In this document: in pieces, positions 57,926 through 64,000 of the stretch
How the letters are laid out: each line of letters starts with the position of its first letter
How positions within the stretch are numbered: position 1 is the stretch's first letter
Program-made: the position numbers and the translations under genes
Assembly: GCA_011800805.1 (NCBI GenBank)
Contig: MPNW01000093.1
Span: 1-64,000 of the forward strand
From: Hirudo medicinalis
Taxonomy: Eukaryota > Annelida > Clitellata > Hirudinida > Hirudinidae
DNA: 64,000 bases
Direction of reading: 5' to 3'
The notes under the pieces: model-generated
What the model saw: the letters and a program-made list of their open reading frames with translations, nothing else
Told to the model about the DNA's origin: nothing
Databases searched by the model: none

Positions 57926-58465
57926 ATTTGATAAATAAAATGAGCCAACATAACAAAACTGTTCCGAACTGTCTTTTGTGTCACGCATTATAACCCATTA
58001 CTGGAGTTATGCAGAACAGGCTGTTGTAATTAGGCTGCTCGGATGAGAAACCATTCACCACATTCTGCGCATTTCAATTGTAACTTTCGCAAACATACAA
58101 CGGAGCAACTATATTCAGACAATCCGAGATGTCAAAGTGCTCCATTGTTCTAAAAAAATGTTTTTGGGATACAAATATCTGAAGATATCAAACCCAACTC
58201 TTACAATACTCAGCAACTTATCATTTCCACTTTTGGTGTTTATCTTTAATTGTTTATTAAGATCATTTTTATCATGATTTTTGGAAGAATATGATATGCA
58301 ATAGAAAATTTTTATAGCAAAATTCAGACATGAAATCAACTTTGAACACAAGATATTGCAGCATTTTAGAGAATAATGTGGAATTTCATTTTATTTCTCT
58401 TCCAATTAAATTCTCCTAATTCTTAATAAAGACATGGTTTCTCGAACGAGGTGGATAGTTCTAAA
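57926..58465. other. Convergent 3' region between BRX1 copy 2 and eIF2 gamma
   Basis: An AATAAA at about 57,935 overlaps the end of BRX1 copy 2 and is a plausible polyadenylation signal for it. No other gene was recognised. Confidence 0.5.
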
Positions 58466-60771
58466 TTATTTTCGGGCTATCGGTGTCACAGAAACACCCC
58501 TCCTGATCTGGCCCCATCCAATCAGCCTGAAGAAGAATGTGATGTTTAGTGAATAAATTGCAAGCCTTATAAATTATAATTTGCATCATCACCTCCAGTG
58601 CTTCTCCACTCTCCTGCTGAGTGCAATTTTCTCTCCTAAGTCTGTGCACACAGGGTTTGTCAGTCCAATCTTTGCCAAATCCTTTTTCACTGCCAGTACT
58701 TTTCCACCACTTGACAGTGACCCGATGTTCACCATAAGCATTTCATTCTTGGATAGATTTTGAACCTGTTGAGGTAAAGAAGGATTGATTCCGTTGCACA
58801 GTCCTTTTGAAATCACATTATTTCAATGTGATATGCTAACAGTACTTGTAATTTAATCAATGTAATAAGCTAACTAATAGCATCAAAAACCTTTGCTGCC
58901 TTCTTATCCCCTTCTGTCCTTACTCCAAGAAGTCTCCTAAGCAGGAAGTAAGAAATCTCAAGTTCTATGTAGATTTCTGGGAGTGTGTTCACAGTCCCCA
59001 AAATTTGTCCAACCATACGATCAGCTCTGCACAGGGTAGGGTCAATGCTTGTACCAACACCTGAAGTGAGCAGATAAACACATGAAAATATTGTCAACAG
59101 AAATTGGAGTTTATAAATCGTGATCATCACCGATAAGGCCACCAGGCACAGCAAACTGTAGATCATTCTGCTCTGCAAAAAGGGACAGAATCTGAGCAAA
59201 GATTGGTCTGCAGGTCAATTTGCCTTCGTTGTCCTTCGAAACAATGCCCGGTCTCACTTCAATCTCTTGACCAACCTGCATGAATCAAAGACAATAAATT
59301 AAATGCCAACAGCCCACAAAATTGATATTGAAATTTGCATTACCTTCAGGACTCCCCTTAATATACTGCCCCCTGCAACACCTCCTTTTGCATCTTCACA
59401 TTCACAACCAGGCTTATTGACATCAAAGGATCTGATAACTACATTTAAATGTCACGTTGTTAAAACCCCTCCTCAACACTGGAAGAAACAATCACCACCA
59501 CCAATGAGCCTCGGTTCCGATGTGAAATCCCTCAGCGGGATGGGGATCTTGCGGACGATGTATTCGCACACGGCATCTATATTGAATTTCAGTTGGGCAG
59601 ATATTGGTATTACAGGAGCACCATCAGCAATCGTTCCTGTGATAATTAATTGACATTTGAAATAATTGTTGACGGTCATCGTCACAGTTAACCAAAATGG
59701 GGTGATTTAGTGTCTATTAACAAAATATGCACCTTGGACAAATCTCACAATTTGGTCATATTGATCTTTTGCTTGGCTCTCTTTAACAATATCAATCTTG
59801 TTCTGCATGATGATGATGTGCTTCAGCTGCATGATTTCAATAGCTGCCAGGTGCTCGGAGGTCTGAGGCTGGGGGCATGGTTCATTACCAGCTGCAAACA
59901 TCAAAACAAAACTTTTCTTTAAAATGTCCATGACATGATAGAATATAATTGCAAGTAATAAACATTTATAATTGAGATGCAAATCTCCACTGTACCAACC
60001 AATGAGAAGGAAGGCGGCGTCCATGACGGCAGCTCCGTTTAACATGGTTGCCATCAAAATATCGTGCCCAGGCAATCAACGAAGGAAACATGCCTGCAAG
60101 TATCAACAATCTGCTCAAAAATGCGCAAATGACGAGCAATAAAGATTATGAAATAAATGATCACCTGACTAGCTTGTATTTTCCCTTGGCCTGTGAGAAC
60201 TCACATGGGAATTCATCCGGGTGAGCACTTCCTCTAGAAGTGAAGCACTGAGGTCTCTGAACAGCTGGGTCGTCGCATTTGTATATCTAAATGTCAGTTA
60301 TTTTGTATAACTAAAATTCATGAAGGCTCTAAAGCGCATGAAGCTGTTTTTTCAAGAAAAAAAGAAAATGAAGGAGGTTGCTTTTACTTTTGCATTGGCA
60401 TATCCCAGCTTAATGGTGATGTTTCTCTCAAGCTCATTCTTGAACCTGACAGTCTGATGTTAGATAATAATAATGTTACAAGACATTATATTTTACTCGT
60501 TCTTATGCTGCACTATCGAAATGCAAATTTTTACCTGAACACCGCTTAATGCTTTGACCAATGTCGACTTGCCATGAGCTACATGTCCAATGGTTCCTGA
60601 GAGTTTCAATGTTATATCAATTAATACACTTTTTGTGATTTATCTACCGAAGTACGTCTGGCATTGCTAGAATGCTATTATGCCTAAAAATGTTACACTT
60701 AGCTCACCAATATTAATGGTGGCCTGGCGACTAATGACTTCAGGTGTCAATGGATTCAATTCATGAATTTT
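58466..60771 (-). CDS. EIF2S3: Translation initiation factor eIF2 subunit gamma (5' exon not found)
   Basis: The GTPase subunit of eIF2, which carries Met-tRNAi to the 40S ribosome. Twelve exons: 60771-60708, 60596-60535, 60453-60388, 60286-60165, 60093-60000, 59891-59733, 59636-59502, 59438-59344, 59275-59131, 59060-58891, 58765-58593 and 58526-58466. Landmarks are [21 protein letters not shown]1 GHVAHGKST, switch [22 protein letters not shown]4 NKID, G5 [87 protein letters not shown]. The exon at 60093-60000 lacks one base in G3: HVSFVDC is followed by CTGGGCACGAT where CCTGGGCACGAT is expected (DCPGHDIL). This breaks the frame at about 60,071. The first coding exon, upstream of [10 protein letters not shown], was not recognised. 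Confidence 0.93.
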
Positions 60772-61330
60772 CTGGAAGGTAAGAAATGTTATGTAAAGCC
60801 AATCTAAACAAGTTAATCTAAACAAGCACAATAATAATCAGTTACAATGGTTAAAATGGTCCAGCTAAATAATTTAACAAGTACTTAGCTACAAACATTT
60901 TGGTATTGCTCAGCAATGCTGAGATTATGAATGTTTATTTTAATATTTTTCCTAAGTGTTTCAAACTCCTCCCATCTTAAATAAATTTGTACAATGACAT
61001 ATACATTCCATCCTCCTCTCTACTGCATGGTATTACGTGCATTTAGTATAAGTACATTAAATTCTGGTTAATTTGAATGTACTTTACGCTTGATATTTCA
61101 AACGAATTATAAAACTATCATTATGCTAAGTATATTCTATGTGCTTAATTTTCAATTTCGAGAAAACAATGCACAAATTTTTATTAAAGTTTACTCCTGT
61201 TCGGTCATCTCATGTATAAATCGGCAGCCTATCTGACGCTCGACAAATTGTATTGGTAAGCATTAATTTATTCTTCAGGAATCCTTAATTTCAGATCTGA
61301 GGTTGATAAAAAATATTGGCGATTGAATTT
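60772..61330. other. Upstream of eIF2 gamma, divergent from K2P gene 3
   Basis: It should contain the missing first exon and promoter of eIF2 gamma. Neither could be identified by eye because that exon is probably only a few codons long. No repeat family was recognised. Confidence 0.35.
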
Positions 61331-61331
61331 A

Positions 61332-61644
61332 ATATCGTGCAGAGCTGGCATCACAAAAACATGTGAAAAAATATGTCGACGAAGCGATGATGCAAGAGGT
61401 TATAGAGATGTATGCGAACAAATTTATAATAAACAATATACACAAACCAAAGTCGCCAAATCTTGTTTGGCAAGTTGAGACTTATTTTCAGTCATTTCCA
61501 CAAAAAAAAGACCTTAAAACACGGAACGTATCTCCCTCGGTAAAACGGCAAGTAGCAAATAGCAAAGAATTATCAGAAAGGCGAACCACAAATTCCAAAC
61601 ATTGCAAATATAAAGTTTTAAAATATAAAATTAGCATTTTTTAA
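61332..61644 (+). CDS. Unrecognised open frame, possible exon or small protein
   Basis: This frame is open from 61,332 to a TAA at 61,644. The first ATG is at 61,387 (MMQEVIEMYANKF). An AG at 61,341-61,342 (CGTGCAG) could be a splice acceptor. The product would be basic and Ser/Lys-rich, without a domain I recognise. It ends about 100 bases before the third K2P start and is not in a position to be part of that channel's coding sequence. It may be chance; low confidence. Confidence 0.2.
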
Positions 61645-61746
61645 CTATTACAATTTTATAAAAATTTCCTTATAGATTACACTAAGAAAAGTTTTTAATA
61701 TTTTACATTTCACACGTCATTAAAACGGCGTCTAACTTGTCTAAAG

Positions 61747-62218
61747 ATGGACGGGGTCTCAAATTTCTTAGACTCGGGGGTAAGTCTTGAGCAACCTGAA
61801 AAGGTGAAATGTTCAATTAATCGTATTTTCAAAGAATCTTTGAGTTACATTGGCTACAGTGTTTTGATTGTGGCTCATCTTCTGATTTGCGAGTGTCGTT
61901 TATTTAGCGTTCTCGTTATGATATTATATCTTCTCCTCGGTGCTCTGGTATTTCCTTTAATTGAAGTGAAAGAACCAAAACGAAACTTCAGAATGATTAA
62001 TATATCCCGATACGAATTAATGGAATCAATAAAGATAAAAGCTGAAGTGAGCGACGAGAAAATGAACAATATATCCGCACAGTTGCTCGCACGCATTACT
62101 GAATTCGATGATTATCTCTTACAAGAGAGTTTGGTTAATGATACTGATGAAGATCCAGATCTTTCGTGGCATTTTTTGGAAGCGCTGTCTTTCTGCTTTG
62201 TAGTTGTCACAACTATAG
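61747..62218 (+). CDS. Two-pore domain K+ channel, gene 3, exon 1 only (partial)
   Basis: The first half of another K2P channel. The ATG at 61,747 (MDGVSNFLDSG) is followed by a cytosolic N terminus, TM1 (LFSVLVMILYLLLGALVFPL), cap helices with an NIS and an NDT sequon, and pore loop 1 (SWHFLEALSFCFVVVTTIG). The exon ends at 62,218 with ATAG^GTGGGT, at the same place and phase as in the two channel genes at 39.1 and 45.9 kb. The partner exon carrying GYGD, pore 2 and the C terminus is not found before 64,000, so the intron is at least 1.8 kb. The sequence is much more divergent than genes 1 and 2 are from each other, so it represents a different K2P lineage. Confidence 0.88.
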
Positions 62219-62307
62219 GTGGGTTGTTATTGTTCATATTTTGATAACAATTGGTATTCTTTGAACACATGTGGAATTTTAATTGTACTAGGCTAGTATT
62301 ACGAATG

Positions 62308-62401
62308 TAGGGACGTCATTTCAGCTTCTTCAAATGGGGAGGGATAAACCCTTGCTCAACCTGATGAGGTGATCGTTGCGCACTCCCCTGTCGACATCCC
62401 T
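62308..62401. mobile_element. Small inverted-repeat element with 8-bp target duplication
   Basis: TAGGGACGTC at the left and GACATCCCTT at the right are imperfect inverted repeats. The flanks carry the direct repeat TACGAATG at 62,300-62,307 and 62,402-62,409. An 8-bp duplication is what hAT transposases make. The element is about 94 bp and non-coding, in the intron of K2P gene 3. Confidence 0.65.
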
Positions 62402-62409
62402 TACGAATG

Positions 62410-62788
62410 CCATTTTAAAGAAACACGTGCGGTTTCACGTCCGCCCCTTACTTAAAACGACTGAAGTGACATTTCGAGTTAAAACACATTTGAAGTTATT
62501 CTACAATAAGGAATCGATTATCCAAAATAATCAACATCCGGCCTTGTAAAGTTTGTAAAGGAGAAAAGTCTGAAAATTCGCATCTTACTAAATTTTCCGA
62601 ATGTAATAATTAATAGCTAATAACTTGTTGTTCGGTAAATCAATTTTTTTAACACAAATTATATCATTTTCTAGATATTCTACCTGAAAGTATCGCTCTG
62701 TTGCGTCTAAATTATTTCTTCCGTTTCCCTCTCCGTTTCATTCCAAGTCTTCTAAAGTCATTTTGCGAATGCGTTCCACCAACCGCTA
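62410..62788. other. K2P gene 3 intron, nothing recognised
   Basis: Unremarkable intronic sequence between the two small transposable elements. Confidence 0.5.
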
Positions 62789-62798
62789 CATGTAATCA

Positions 62799-63181
62799 AG
62801 GCCGCCGAGAAGGGGGGGCAAGTCTATAGGGGCCGGCAAATTTTTGGGACTTTGGGTCTTAGAATATTATAATCAGTTATGCAAAGTTGATAGTTTATGC
62901 CTATTTAATAATATTACTGACATGGCTCATCAAGTGCCATGAAAAAGAATTACAAAAAAGTATTTGCTGGTAAGGTTTAGAAAGTATAGAAATATTTTTG
63001 TTATTGTAACCGTATTTTTGCATTAATTTAACTAAAATGATTTTTAAAAATAGTATCGGTATCAACGAAATATGAGCTTATATAATTAGATTCACATGAC
63101 GACTTGCTTTTTTAAAAAATTTTCGTAAAAAATAAAGATAGTTTAGGTGCCCGTTTGACCGAAATTTCTGCCGGCGGCCTG
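62799..63181. mobile_element. MITE-like element, about 380 bp, with 10-11-bp target duplication
   Basis: The left end AGGCCGCCGAGAAGG and the right end CCGGCGGCCTG are imperfect inverted repeats (GGCCGCCG core). Direct repeats CATGTAATCA flank it at 62,789-62,798 and 63,182-63,191. The interior is AT-rich and non-coding apart from a G-run near the left end. The long duplication does not match the 2-, 3- or 8-bp sizes of the commonest families. Confidence 0.65.
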
Positions 63182-63191
63182 CATGTAATCA

Positions 63192-64000
63192 ATCATTCAG
63201 AGAAAGTTCATTCAAAAATAATCAATTTTCATCGTCCTCTATTAACAATAGAGGTTGTGAAAGTTGCACATTTTTGCAAGCTTTTATTTTTTAGGCATTT
63301 AGTGTGTTTAGTTGTCATCATTTGATTCTCCACTTGGTAAAACAGCTTTTTCTTGAAATAAAAAATAAAATAAAACAAGTATCGAAGGTTGAACAGAGTA
63401 TGGTTAAACAAAGATTTGCATATATTTGAAGTGTTGTGTTATTTATCACATGTTATTTATGTTAATTAATTCATTATTTATTATTACTTTATTGCATTTA
63501 TTACTATTATTATTTAATTATTATTATATTTTTATTATTTACTTAATTACTTAAGATACTTAAAATGCAACGAAATTTGTCTTAATAACACAATGATGTG
63601 GTACCATCCGTCATTATCTGTTTGTTACTAATATTGTACTTTTCGGAATAACATTTTATCTTAATTGAAATTACTTTATGAAGGTCGAATACCATCAAAT
63701 GTAAGGAATGCTAAATGAGGATACACATTAGGGTGGCCTTACTTGATGAACACATGTTTTTTCTCAAATGGCTCCATTTCATAACAAAAATTATTTGCAA
63801 AGTTTGATTAGAAAATATTAATATTTAGAGGTCGCTCAACGCCGTCAAAGCTTTCTCATGCGAGTTTTTAAGATTCACAACTAAAAACAATTCTTATTTA
63901 TCAAAACAAACATAAATATCTATAAAACACATAATTAAACATCATGACTATTTTTCCAATGTTATTTAAACTGTAACGTTGATTTTTTGCATTTGGAAAT
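63192..64000. other. K2P gene 3 intron to the window end
   Basis: AT-rich, with a TTATTA-rich low-complexity stretch at 63,455-63,545. No GYGD-type second channel exon was seen on the plus strand. Confidence 0.5.

Noticed and set aside
61780..62375. Similarity between CTTGAGCAACCTGAAAAGGTGA in the K2P-3 exon and CTTGCTCAACCTGATGAGGTGA in the small element at 62.3 kb
   Set aside because: Only about 22 bases match. Without more copies it may be coincidence, so it was not used to link the exon with the element.
1..64000. CRISPR arrays, bacterial operons or phage genes
   Set aside because: The window is clearly eukaryotic, with spliced animal genes. The tandem repeats are contiguous, without spacers.

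Overview
This window looks like nuclear DNA of an invertebrate animal. It is AT-rich, its genes are split into many short exons joined by GT-AG introns, and it carries microsatellites, short interspersed elements and decayed transposons. The gene set (cGMP-dependent kinase, ESCRT-I TSG101, CDK5 activator p35, two-pore K+ channels) is that of a bilaterian. A lophotrochozoan such as an annelid or flatworm is a guess the sequence does not settle. All exon models below come from reading translated frames, splice consensus and splice phase by eye. No database was searched.

Layout. 1-7.07 kb: no convincing gene, only CAT/ATG microsatellites and repeat debris. 7.07-9.38 kb (-): LUC7L3-like splicing factor. 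11.49-22.25 kb (-): a 17-exon cGMP-dependent protein kinase (PRKG1/foraging type). 22.25-25.83 kb: intergenic. 25.83-28.54 kb (-): DDX42 helicase, head-to-head with TSG101 (29.33-32.17 kb, +), which converges on EIF3H (32.71-34.68 kb, -). 35.96-37.60 kb: non-LTR retrotransposon fragment. 39.13-50.04 kb (+): two tandem two-pore K+ channel genes, each split by one large intron inside the first selectivity filter. 51.02-52.35 kb (+): CDK5 activator (p35). 53.07-57.93 kb (+): two tandem BRX1 ribosome-biogenesis genes. 58.47-60.77 kb (-): eIF2 gamma, without its first exon. 61.75-62.22 kb (+): first exon of a third two-pore channel that runs off the window.

Most genes are housekeeping (splicing, ribosome assembly, translation initiation, endosomal sorting) and are not an obvious functional cluster. 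The signalling genes (PKG, K2P channels, p35) fit an animal with excitable cells.

The observations most worth checking are these. (1) The two complete K2P channels end in the same 20 residues, finishing in a CAAX-type Cys-Leu-Val-Met, and the identity continues into the 3' UTR. (2) The kinase has a second cyclic-nucleotide-binding domain that appears to have lost its binding cassette. (3) Conserved exons of PKG and eIF2 gamma each lack one base, and the p35 gene has a similar frame break. (4) Many splice donors read GTTGGT or GTTCGT. (5) A tRNA-derived SINE family, a three-copy dispersed repeat and several small inverted-repeat elements with target-site duplications are present.
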